From an uncultured Acetatifactor sp. (GTDB lineage Bacteria > Bacillota > Clostridia > Lachnospirales > Lachnospiraceae), in assembly GCA_910586435.1 (NCBI GenBank), contig CAJUGT010000105.1:1-13599 (forward strand): a DNA stretch of 13,599 nt. The letters are read 5' to 3'. Of the stretch, positions 1 to 6,332 are shown in pieces. The stretch's first letter is position 1, and every line of letters begins with the position of its first letter. The notes under the pieces were generated by a model. It worked only from the letters and a program-made list of their open reading frames with translations. It ran no database searches and was not told where the DNA came from. The translations under genes were made by a program, and so were the position numbers.

Positions 1-321
1 GCCCGGGCAGGGGAGGCAGGCAGAGGATTTGCGGTGGTGGCATCCAATATCCGTCAACTGTCAGACAGCTCCAAAGCCTCTGTGTCTTCCGCAAAAGAAA
101 ACGGCGGGGCTATCAGAGAAGCCATTCAGGAAATAGCCAATGTGATAGGGCAATTCAATCAGACAATTTCGGAACTTCTCAATTCCGTACAGGATGCCAT
201 AGGAGATGTGAATACGTCTTCGGAAAAGGGACGTATGATACAGCAATCCATGGATACCGTGGCAAGGATGGCGGAAGAAGTAAAGGGCGTGATACAGGAG
301 ACCAGTTCGATTTTGAATTAA
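1..321 (+). CDS. Methyl-accepting chemotaxis protein, C-terminal end (partial)
   Basis: The frame is open from the first base and ends at TAA 319-321, giving the last 106 residues of a chemoreceptor that starts outside the window. The first residues, ARAGEAGRGFAVVA, are the hallmark of the cytoplasmic hairpin tip that binds CheA and CheW. The rest is the returning helix of the signalling coiled coil, rich in Ala, Ser, Glu and Gln in heptads, with EE/QE pairs typical of methylation helices. There is no C-terminal CheR-binding pentapeptide. Such proteins pass ligand signals to CheA to bias the flagellar motor. The ligand domain is off the window, so the stimulus is unknown. A terminator hairpin follows at 379-421. 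Confidence 0.93.
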   Translation, partial: ARAGEAGRGFAVVASNIRQLSDSSKASVSSAKENGGAIREAIQEIANVIGQFNQTISELLNSVQDAIGDVNTSSEKGRMIQQSMDTVARMAEEVKGVIQETSSILN

Positions 322-325
322 GATG

Positions 326-352
326 TAAACTTTTAAGAAAATTTGCCGAAAT
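326..352 (+). promoter_or_regulatory. SigD/FliA-like flagellar promoter
   Basis: TAAACTTT (326-333), 11 bases, then GCCGAAAT (345-352). The FliA/SigD consensus is TAAAGTTT-N11-GCCGATAA, so the -35 matches 7 of 8 and the -10 matches 6 of 8 with exact spacing. Transcription would start near 358-360. The box lies between the chemoreceptor stop and its terminator, so its transcript would be very short unless it reads through to the response regulator. Confidence 0.5.
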
Positions 353-378
353 AATTGTATATGGACAGGTGAAAAGCT

Positions 379-421
379 AAGGACAGCGAACAGATGGTAA
401 ATCATGTTTGGCTGTCTTTTT
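379..421 (+). terminator. Rho-independent terminator after the chemoreceptor
   Basis: GACAGC (382-387) pairs with GCTGTC (411-416). AACA (389-392) and TGTT (405-408) extend the stem after a small internal loop. The stem is followed by five T (417-421), which can also pair with the preceding AAG to give a longer base. It should end transcription from the chemoreceptor gene and from the SigD-like box just upstream. Confidence 0.7.
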
Positions 422-471
422 GCGTGTTGGAACGGTTCGTGACATTAGATTCACATTTCGTTACATGATGC

Positions 472-499
472 AAAAGTCCATGGGAGTTTTAGCCGAAAT
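472..499 (+). promoter_or_regulatory. Second SigD-like box before the response regulator
   Basis: AAAA (472-475), 16 bases, then GCCGAAAT (492-499). The stretch GCCGAAATAAT is identical to that of the first box at 345-355. The -35 half is weaker. The inferred start of transcription, near 506, leaves only a very short leader and favours the ATG at 526 for the response regulator. Confidence 0.4.
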
Positions 500-525
500 A
501 ATACAGGAAGACAATGAGGTGGGGC

Positions 526-1224
526 ATGAAGGCGGCAATTTGTGATGAAGATAATGAAAGCAGTGAGTTGCTTTGCTGTCTGATGAGGCAGCAGGCACCG
601 GAGTGTGAGGTGCTGTGCTTTGGCAGCGGCGGAGAGTTTCTGGAGTCTAAAGAACATTTTGATATTTTGCTCCTGGATATACAGATGGAGGATATGAGGG
701 GAATTGAAGTGGCAAGGGCCCTTCGCGGACGGCAGGAAGATACCATACTTATCTTTGTGACGGCGCTGAAAGACTATGTGCCGGAAGCGTTTGATGTGTC
801 TGCGTTTCATTATCTGTTAAAACCTGTCTCAAAGGAGAAGTTTTGTGAAGTATTTGAACACGCTTGCAGGGAAGTTCAAAGGCTGACGTCACAGAGGGAG
901 GAACAGCTTTTCTTTCGGACAAAGACCAAGAGTTTTACCATACGGAAAAAAGATATTTTGTATGTGGAAAGCAGAAAACGCAAGGTGGACATCCATACTT
1001 TTGGGGAAGAATATACAGTGTATGCCACCATGAAATCTATGGAGGAGCAATTAGGGCAGGAGTTTTACAGGTGTCACAGAGGGTATCTGGTCAATCTGGC
1101 ATATGTGGCGGAGTATGGAGAAGGGGAAATCCGATTGAGGAATGGTGAAAGGGTCTATATTGCCAGGGAGAAGTATACTGATTTTGTAAAGAGCTATACC
1201 TGGTATTTGGAACATTCTGTATGA
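526..1224 (+). CDS. LytTR-family response regulator (AgrA/LytR type)
   Basis: A receiver domain joined to a LytTR DNA-binding domain. With the ATG at 526 the protein is 232 residues. The receiver opens with MKAAICDEDN (acidic pocket), has the phosphoacceptor Asp in ILLLD (about residue 51), a Thr in FVTA (about 79) and the Lys in LLKP (about 99). The LytTR domain covers roughly residues 128-228, with FTIRKKDILYVES and FYRCHRGYLVNL. Such proteins are phosphorylated by HPK10-type sensor kinases and bind direct repeats, often for peptide signalling or bacteriocin control. No kinase gene is seen next to it. An in-frame ATG at 514 is also possible. I prefer 526 because GAGGTG (516-521) is well placed and the conserved domain begins there. 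Confidence 0.9.
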   Translation: MKAAICDEDNESSELLCCLMRQQAPECEVLCFGSGGEFLESKEHFDILLLDIQMEDMRGIEVARALRGRQEDTILIFVTALKDYVPEAFDVSAFHYLLKPVSKEKFCEVFEHACREVQRLTSQREEQLFFRTKTKSFTIRKKDILYVESRKRKVDIHTFGEEYTVYATMKSMEEQLGQEFYRCHRGYLVNLAYVAEYGEGEIRLRNGERVYIAREKYTDFVKSYTWYLEHSV

Positions 1225-1358
1225 GTATATAAGAGCCGCGGCAGCGCTGTGTCCGTGGTTCGCAGGGGCCGGTGAAAGCGTCATATGTAAGTGACGGTGG
1301 GAAGCGGGCCGCCTGAGTGGACAATATTACTTTCAGGCAGCGCAGAAAAGAGGGATAT

Positions 1359-2030
1359 ATGAGAATCAGAAGCATGATGGCGAGAAGGACCACGACAAAA
1401 ATGGTGAATAACAGCAGAAAGAAGACGGGATTGCCCTCCAACAGGAAGAGCAGCCGCAATTCCCTGGTGAACTTTCTGCAAAAGGACGGGCTGGGAATCA
1501 ATTCCAGGTGGAGTGCCATGAATGCGGACAGCATTCAGGCCAACCGGACGGAACGGAACAATGCCGCAAAACTTCACAGCTCTTCCAGTATGTTGTTGCA
1601 GCAGGTTAAAAACCTTGGGGAGAAGGTTGACAAGGGAAGCACCAATATGACTTCTACCATGTCAACGGTTGTGGAAAAATACAATGAGACCATGAAGAAC
1701 CTGAGAAATTCTTCCGGTGTACTCAATGATTATTACATGCAGTCCATGAAGGAAGTGGCTGTGACAAACAAAAAGGCGCTGGCTGAAATCGGCATTGCCG
1801 TGGGAGCGGATGGTTCCCTTTCTCTGGACAAAGAGAAATTTGAAAGTGCGGACGAAGAGAAATTGAAGGGGCTTCTTGGCTCGGAGGGTATTTTTGTAAA
1901 GCGGGTTGGAATTGTGGCATCCCGGGTGGTGGATAACGCAATGGCAAGTGTGGAGAGTTCTTCAAGCAGATACAATGCCAGTGGCTACTTGACGAATTCC
2001 TATCTGAGCAAATATAATTATAGAGGATAA
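1359..2030 (+). CDS. FliD C-terminal-like protein (flagellar cap family, no N-terminal part)
   Basis: A 223-residue protein. The first 55 residues are very basic and Ser/Asn-rich. Residues from about 85 on look like the C-terminal domain of the flagellar hook-associated protein FliD: a helical YNETMKNLRN stretch, then EIGIAVGADGSLSLDKEKF, close to the family pattern 'GI..d.dGtLsld..kl', and a tail rich in Ser, Tyr and Asn. Normal FliD is over 400 residues with an N-terminal coiled coil and cap domains, which are absent here. It may be a filament-associated or secreted relative rather than a working cap. The start is ATG 1359, behind AGAGGGA (1349-1355). An upstream in-frame GTG at 1317 has no clear ribosome site. 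The next gene begins 49 bases later, so they may share a transcript. Confidence 0.65.
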   Translation: MRIRSMMARRTTTKMVNNSRKKTGLPSNRKSSRNSLVNFLQKDGLGINSRWSAMNADSIQANRTERNNAAKLHSSSSMLLQQVKNLGEKVDKGSTNMTSTMSTVVEKYNETMKNLRNSSGVLNDYYMQSMKEVAVTNKKALAEIGIAVGADGSLSLDKEKFESADEEKLKGLLGSEGIFVKRVGIVASRVVDNAMASVESSSSRYNASGYLTNSYLSKYNYRG

Positions 2031-2079
2031 CAGGCAGGCTGGCATACAAAGATTCCTCTTGGGAAAGGAGTGCGGAGAA

Positions 2080-2715
2080 GTGAAAGTAGGCGCGTATATG
2101 GCTGCAATGCGGGCGATGGAACAGCCCAAAGGGCTGAAGGGGTCGGACAGAAAGTTTTCTTTGGGAGAGCCTGCGGAAGCTGTGGAAAGCAGTAAGGGAT
2201 GTACAATACAGAACAGCCGGCTGGGAGAGTTGGGCGGTATCACTGAAGAAAAGAAAGAGGGCGAGGAAGAAGAAACCAAGGACAGGTCCGAGGCGCTGAA
2301 AATTGTCAAGGCAGTAATGTCCGGGGGTAAAAATCCTATAGAAGAGTTGAGAAAAAAGCCCAAAGTTCCTTATGAACACCTTGCGAAGGATGGCGTAATC
2401 ATTTATAATGATGTATGCTTTGTATGCGATGAGGAAACCAACAGCATCTGTCTTGGAGATATGACAGATAAGAAAAACGTGATCAATATCCCTCTTTCAG
2501 GAGGAGGGAATCTGAAGGTGAACCGTGCCAACCTTGGGGATTTGTCCAGGGCGATCGGAATGTTCTCACCGGAAGATGTCAATCTGATTATGCGTGCCAT
2601 TGCTCTGGATACAAAACTTCAGGCTACGGAGAAAGAAATAGACGACATGGAGGCCAGTGTTGGGAATCAGCTGACAGGTGATTCCGAGGAAGGGCAGGAA
2701 GCGGAAAGTGCGTAA
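2080..2715 (+). CDS. Unrecognised acidic protein next to the FliD-like gene
   Basis: A 211-residue protein that I do not recognise. Residues 1-80 look disordered, with a Glu-rich run (about 53-67). Residues 90-190 look folded: a hydrophobic GVIIYNDVCFVCDEE stretch, an LGDMTDKKNVINIPLSGGG segment, then helices ending in Glu/Asp-rich sequence. There is no signal peptide or membrane span. I chose GTG 2080, which has AAAGGAG (2064-2070) nine bases upstream; a TTG at 2059 has no ribosome site in front. It follows the FliD-like gene by 49 bases and overlaps the start of the Nudix gene, so the three probably form an operon. A flagellum-related role is only an inference from position. Confidence 0.75.
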   Translation: MKVGAYMAAMRAMEQPKGLKGSDRKFSLGEPAEAVESSKGCTIQNSRLGELGGITEEKKEGEEEETKDRSEALKIVKAVMSGGKNPIEELRKKPKVPYEHLAKDGVIIYNDVCFVCDEETNSICLGDMTDKKNVINIPLSGGGNLKVNRANLGDLSRAIGMFSPEDVNLIMRAIALDTKLQATEKEIDDMEASVGNQLTGDSEEGQEAESA

Positions 2716-3196
2716 TTTATATACACTTTGTTATATAGAGACAGAGAACTGTTACCTGATGCTGCATCGGGTAAAAAAAGAAAATGACATTAACAAAGAT
2801 AAATGGATCGGTGTGGGAGGACATTTCGAGTCAGATGAATCGCCGGAGGAGTGTCTGTTGAGAGAAGTGCGGGAAGAGACAGGGCTTGCGCTGACTTCCT
2901 ATAAGCTCAGGGGCATTATTACTTTTTGTACCGACATTGCTCCTACAGAATATATATTTCTTTACACGGCGGACGGCTATGAGGGAACTCTGACGGAATG
3001 TGATGAGGGCAATCTGGAATGGGTTGAGAAATCCAAGGTATACCAATTGCCTGTCTGGGAGGGGGATAAGATATTTTTCCGGCTTTTGGATGAGGGCAGG
3101 GAGTTCTTTTCTCTGAAAATGTGTTATGAGGGGGATAAGCTTGTGGAGGCGGCTTTGGATGGGAGAGAGCTTCCGTGTCAAGGGGATTCCATGTGA
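2708..3196 (+). CDS. Nudix hydrolase (MutT-like)
   Basis: A 162-residue Nudix protein, a typical length. The Nudix box is perfect: G38-x5-E44-x7-REVREETGL (residues 52-60), which binds the divalent metals and catalyses hydrolysis of nucleoside diphosphates linked to another group. Earlier residues (LMLHRVKKENDINKDKWIGVGGHFE) resemble MutT-type 8-oxo-dGTP diphosphatases, but substrate cannot be read from sequence. The start is GTG 2708, with AGGAAG (2696-2701) six bases upstream. It overlaps the end of the previous gene by eight bases, which suggests translational coupling. An ATG at 2678 in the same frame lies deeper in the previous gene and is less likely. A MITE-like palindrome starts seven bases after the stop. 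Confidence 0.92.
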   Translation: MRNLYTLCYIETENCYLMLHRVKKENDINKDKWIGVGGHFESDESPEECLLREVREETGLALTSYKLRGIITFCTDIAPTEYIFLYTADGYEGTLTECDEGNLEWVEKSKVYQLPVWEGDKIFFRLLDEGREFFSLKMCYEGDKLVEAALDGRELPCQGDSM

Positions 3197-3202
3197 GCAT
3201 GA

Positions 3203-3314
3203 CTAGTGTGCTGACACGATTATATTTAGCCAAACATACTTCCTCGTGAATTCATTAGTATTGCTTATTGAATATATCATAATTAAGCTAAATATAAACG
3301 TGTCAGTACACTAG
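3203..3314. mobile_element. MITE-like palindromic element, 112 bp
   Basis: Two 28-base arms (3203-3230 and 3287-3314) are inverted repeats with only two mismatches, beginning CTAGTGTGCTGACACG on the left and CTAGTGTACTGACACG on the reverse of the right. The A/T-rich centre (3231-3286) has no open frame. Each end carries CTAG, so the element can be read as flanked by TA duplications, as made by Tc1/mariner-IS630-type transposases. No transposase is present, so it would depend on one elsewhere. It lies between the Nudix stop and the ribosome site of the next gene. Confidence 0.75.
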
Positions 3315-3332
3315 AAAACAGGAGGTACAAAT

Positions 3333-3893
3333 ATGGCACTGAATATGGAGCAGATTGATGCATTAAAGAATTTTTGTGCGCTTATACTCTGCGGGCACAA
3401 TGAAGAGGTCTTTCGGCGCTGCAGAGAATGTATGGAAAATGCGGATGATAAGTATGGCGGTATCCCGGAAGTTTTATATGTACTTTCCGGCAATGACAGT
3501 GATCCGGACGATCCGTTTGAAAATACTGCTGATGAGGAGAGCCAGCTTGTGAAACTCCAATATTACTTTATCTCTTCTGACGCCGGAGCGCCTGGATTGG
3601 AGGACTTTTTTTGGTTTATTGAGAATGTTAAGACCGCGCGGGGACTGGATTTTGCCCTGGATGAAGAAAGGTTCTCGGATGACGACTGCATTGTGGAATG
3701 GCTGGCAGAGCTTTCTGCACAGTTGGAAGATTTATACATTGTTGATTTTGACGGAGCCAGTGAGGATTATCATTTTACCATAATGAATAAAGATAATTGT
3801 GAAAAGGCGATGGCTCTGTTCAAAAAAATGACGGCCGGCATAGAGGGCTATTCGTATTCTTCCTTCTTGATCACCGCTGATTTTGAAGGCTGA
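3333..3893 (+). CDS. Unrecognised acidic cytosolic protein
   Basis: A 186-residue protein, strongly acidic, without signal peptide or membrane span. The N-terminus is helical (MEQIDALKNFCALILCGHNEEVFRRC in outline). The middle has Asp-rich loops (GNDSDPDDPFEN), and the end reads LYIVDFDGASEDYHFTIMNKDN followed by a helix, like a small alpha/beta fold. I cannot assign a family; a DUF6630-like or immunity-type protein is conceivable but not shown. The start is secure: AGGAGG (3320-3325) with seven bases to the ATG. The palindromic element ends only six bases before this ribosome site, so the native promoter is either displaced or replaced by one inside the element. Confidence 0.8.
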   Translation: MALNMEQIDALKNFCALILCGHNEEVFRRCRECMENADDKYGGIPEVLYVLSGNDSDPDDPFENTADEESQLVKLQYYFISSDAGAPGLEDFFWFIENVKTARGLDFALDEERFSDDDCIVEWLAELSAQLEDLYIVDFDGASEDYHFTIMNKDNCEKAMALFKKMTAGIEGYSYSSFLITADFEG

Positions 3894-4082
3894 TGGACAA
3901 GAGGCTTTATCTTCAGACAGCATTCCTCATCTTTGCAGAATTCAGGCGAAAGCCGGTTTCAGGGGCAAACCGGCTTTGGGGCCGCAAAATATTTTTGTTT
4001 TCATTGACAAAGGTGTTAAGGGTGTTAATTGCAGAGTGAGCGGCTATGCAGGGGAGCAGGCTTATGCCGCAGTAAAAGATAA
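3894..4082. other. Gene-free stretch with an 11-bp hairpin
   Basis: No convincing gene. A perfect 11-bp stem (3949-3959 with 3967-3977, loop of seven) lies 55 bases after the preceding stop. It is followed by GGGGCC rather than T residues, so it is not a standard terminator on either strand. GGTGTTAA occurs twice in tandem (about 4013-4028). The stretch runs into a probable gene remnant. Confidence 0.5.
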
Positions 4083-4310
4083 TCACAAACAGGAATCCAA
4101 TCACCATTTTGCTACCAGGATCTGAAACTTCTAAAAGAGGCGGAACATTATCGCACAGCGGCAATGTTTTCGGAGATTGACTGTGAAGTGGATATTGGCA
4201 GATACGATGTCCTGGGTGGATTTGATTCACAAGATACGTATAAGGCCGCCCAGGCATATGATGATATTTTAAAGGAGTATCTAAAGGAATACAGGGCGAC
4301 AAGGCGGTAA
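4083..4310 (+). pseudogene. Probable 3' remnant of an unidentified gene
   Basis: The frame is open from just after a stop (4080-4082) to TAA 4308-4310 and encodes 75 residues. It looks coding: YQDLKLLKEAEHYRTAAMF, then a polar stretch with IGRYDVLGGF, and a final charged helix KAAQAYDDILKEYLKEYRA. The first ATG (4164) has no ribosome site and would leave 48 residues, so the 5' part seems missing. The stop lies 15 bases before the ANT(6) ATG, whose ribosome site directly follows it, as if this had been the upstream gene of that operon. It could instead be a short real gene with an unusual start. I do not recognise the family. Confidence 0.4.
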
Positions 4311-4325
4311 AAGGAGATACATAAT

Positions 4326-5177
4326 ATGCGTACACCGGAAGAGATGATCAATTTAGTGTTAAAAACGGCAAAAGAGGATGAGAGCATCCGCGCAGTAACC
4401 ATGTGTGGCTCCAGGGCAAATAAGGACTGTCCCCCAGATGTGTACCAGGACTTTGACATTGTCTATTATGTGGAGGACGTTGGGCCCTTTTGGGATAATA
4501 TGGATTGGATCCGGGAAAAATTCGGAATGCCGTCCCTGGTACAAAAGCCTGAGAGCATGGGTTTGATACCTCCTGAGAACAATGGGAATTATTGCTATTT
4601 GATGATATTTCCTGACGGAAACAGAATTGATTTGAATATAACAAGCCAGAAATATGTGGACTATGGGGAGCCCATGCTGCTTCTGCTAGATAAGGACGGA
4701 ACATTTCCGCAGATACAGGTTGCAGAAGACTATTGGTACATAAAAAGGCCCACCCAGAAATATTTCTCAGACTGCTGCAATGAGTTTCACTGGTGCCTGA
4801 ACAATGTGGCAAAGGGCATAGCCAGAGACGAACTGTCCTATGCCATGGAAATGCTGAATCACTGTGTGAGAGACATGCTGATCCTCATGCTGGAGTGGTA
4901 TGTGGGGACAAATTATGATTTTAAGGTTTCCACCGGAAAAAACGGCAAATACTTTAAAAATTATCTGCCGGAAGATATCTATAAAAGGTTCCAGGCCACT
5001 TACTCTGATGCAGATTATGACAATATGTGGAAGGCGGCATTTGAGATGCTGTATCTGTTCGGAGAGGTGGCAAGGATGGTGGCGGCTGAACTGGAATTTA
5101 CCTATGATGAAGGGGAGGAAAAAGGAATAGAGGGTTATATGGAGCTTGTCAAGGCAGGCATAAGGAGGGAATTTTAA
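4326..5177 (+). CDS. ANT(6)-type aminoglycoside nucleotidyltransferase
   Basis: A 283-residue protein, close to AadK (about 284) and slightly shorter than AadE/ANT(6)-Ia (about 300). Family members transfer AMP from ATP to the 6-hydroxyl of streptomycin. The nucleotidyltransferase core is intact: G28-S29 in CGSRAN, D42 and D44 in YQDFDIVYYV, and a third carboxylate at D102 in RIDLNI. The C-terminal half is helical, as in the family (HWCLNNVAKGIARDEL, MLNHCVRDMLI). AAGGAG (4311-4316) lies nine bases before the ATG. The CPBP gene starts five bases after the stop. Chromosomal members may not give clinical resistance, so activity on streptomycin is an inference. Confidence 0.88.
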   Translation: MRTPEEMINLVLKTAKEDESIRAVTMCGSRANKDCPPDVYQDFDIVYYVEDVGPFWDNMDWIREKFGMPSLVQKPESMGLIPPENNGNYCYLMIFPDGNRIDLNITSQKYVDYGEPMLLLLDKDGTFPQIQVAEDYWYIKRPTQKYFSDCCNEFHWCLNNVAKGIARDELSYAMEMLNHCVRDMLILMLEWYVGTNYDFKVSTGKNGKYFKNYLPEDIYKRFQATYSDADYDNMWKAAFEMLYLFGEVARMVAAELEFTYDEGEEKGIEGYMELVKAGIRREF

Positions 5178-5182
5178 ACAGA

Positions 5183-5914
5183 TTGAGCAGGGATTATTTG
5201 GGATATACATTTCTGATATTACTCTTAGGTTGGGGAACCTGTGTCATATGCAGCTGGATTGGGATATCGTTAAAGGATAACAAATTGTTGTATGTACCCT
5301 TCCTGTTGGGTGGGTGGTCCCCCACCATTGCCTCTTTTCTTGCGCTGAAGAAGCATAATCGGGTTACGGGTATCAAAAACTGGCTGGGTAATATATTTGA
5401 TTTCAGACATGGGCTTTTCGCATATGTTATGCCGGTGGTTTTTGCCGCTGCTTTTATTCTGCCTCAGTGTGTTATCTCCGGCTTTGAAGAAGGAGCTCCG
5501 TTTTTTGTGATTATCTTTATGGCGCCCATGATGCTGCTGGAGGAAGCTGGCTGGAGATATATACTCCAGCCAGAACTGGAAGAGAAACATTCCTTCGCTC
5601 TGTCAGCCATTGTGGTCAGCTTCATCTGGTGGATATGGCATCTGCCGCTCTTCCATATAGAGGGAGCTTCCCAGTATAGGCAGAATTATTTTGCATTTGG
5701 GATAAATGTCCTGGGATTAAGTTTTGCCCTGGCAGCCATAAGGAAGAAGACAGGAAGTGTATGGCTGTGCGTATTCTTTCACTGCATTGTGAATTCCCTC
5801 TCGGGCATATATCTGATTCACGATAATATCTGGGGAAATGTGTCGGCAACAGCCCTTCTGATTCTGTGTTCTTTTGTCTCTCTGAAGATCGAGAAGGGAC
5901 AAAAAGCCATATAA
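5183..5914 (+). CDS. CPBP-family intramembrane glutamic protease (Abi/Rce1-like)
   Basis: A 243-residue polytopic membrane protein with about seven hydrophobic segments. All motifs of the CPBP family are present: E120-E121 and R125 in LLEEAGWR, F147 through H153 in FIWWIWHLPLF, and H200 with N204 in FFHCIVN. These residues form the active site of Rce1-type proteases in the membrane. Bacterial members are linked to bacteriocin self-immunity and processing of peptides; the substrate here is unknown. The likely start is TTG 5183, with AGGAGG (5163-5168) rather far upstream at 14 bases. TTG 5198 is an alternative. It follows the ANT(6) gene by five bases, so the pair should be co-transcribed. Confidence 0.88.
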   Translation: MSRDYLGYTFLILLLGWGTCVICSWIGISLKDNKLLYVPFLLGGWSPTIASFLALKKHNRVTGIKNWLGNIFDFRHGLFAYVMPVVFAAAFILPQCVISGFEEGAPFFVIIFMAPMMLLEEAGWRYILQPELEEKHSFALSAIVVSFIWWIWHLPLFHIEGASQYRQNYFAFGINVLGLSFALAAIRKKTGSVWLCVFFHCIVNSLSGIYLIHDNIWGNVSATALLILCSFVSLKIEKGQKAI

Positions 5915-5952
5915 TGGCGGCGTCTGACACGCGATAAAAAACGGCCGGGGGG

Positions 5953-6161
5953 TTAGAGCCTGGAAGTAAAATGGCCCATTGCCTTCAGAACCTCCCCCTG
6001 GGCTTCAGGCTTTATGACAGCCAGTATGCGGGGTTGAACTGCCTCAAAACAGGCCCGGTCAAAGTTGCCGGCGTTCTGTTTCTCAAAACATGTTTCAAGA
6101 ATTTCTCTGGCATCTTCATGTTGATCTTCTAATGTGCAAACATTTCTTGTCCTGGATTCAT
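5953..6161 (-). pseudogene. Frameshifted small gene, minus strand
   Basis: On the minus strand an ATG (6161) with a good ribosome site (AGAGGAG, eight bases upstream) opens a frame that hits TAG at 6131-6129 after ten codons. A second frame, offset by two bases, is open across the same point and runs to TAA at 5955-5953 with coding-like sequence: EDAREILETCFEKQNAGNFD, then AVQPRILAVIKPEAQGEVLK and GHFTSRL. Its only ATG is near the end. The simplest reading is a small gene of about 68 residues broken by one indel between 6161 and about 6131. I do not recognise the family. A sequencing error would make it an intact gene. Confidence 0.45.
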
Positions 6162-6332
6162 AAGTTTTTCTCCTCTATTTAAATATATTCTTTCCCGAAC
6201 AGGATACCACAGAAGCCAGGACAAGTATACACTTTTTCTGGCATAAAATAAAAGCCGGGATCAGAAACAAACCGGTAAAGAATAATATTAGACGGACAGT
6301 GCCGGGATTTCAGTGGATGTTCCGGGGATGAG
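6162..6332. other. Intergenic stretch before the DUF3298 gene
   Basis: No gene is seen. The frame of the following gene is closed by a stop at 6276-6278, and no signal peptide or membrane-span coding sequence is found in any forward frame here, although the next protein family normally has one. Confidence 0.5.

Noticed and set aside
1230..1345. Stem GCCGCCTGA with TCAGGCAGC before the FliD-like gene
   Set aside because: It has one mismatch, a 16-base loop and no T tract, so neither a terminator nor a riboswitch can be supported.
3949..3977. Perfect 11-bp hairpin as a terminator for the gene ending at 3893
   Set aside because: It is followed by GGGGCC and lacks a T tract on both strands, so it is recorded only as a hairpin.
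3913..4335. Minus-strand frame with a hydrophobic stretch (MVIGFLFVIIFYCGISLL)
   Set aside because: It looks like a membrane span, but the ATG has no ribosome site, the upstream part lies opposite the coding-like remnant at 4083-4310, and the C-terminal part is read through a hairpin.
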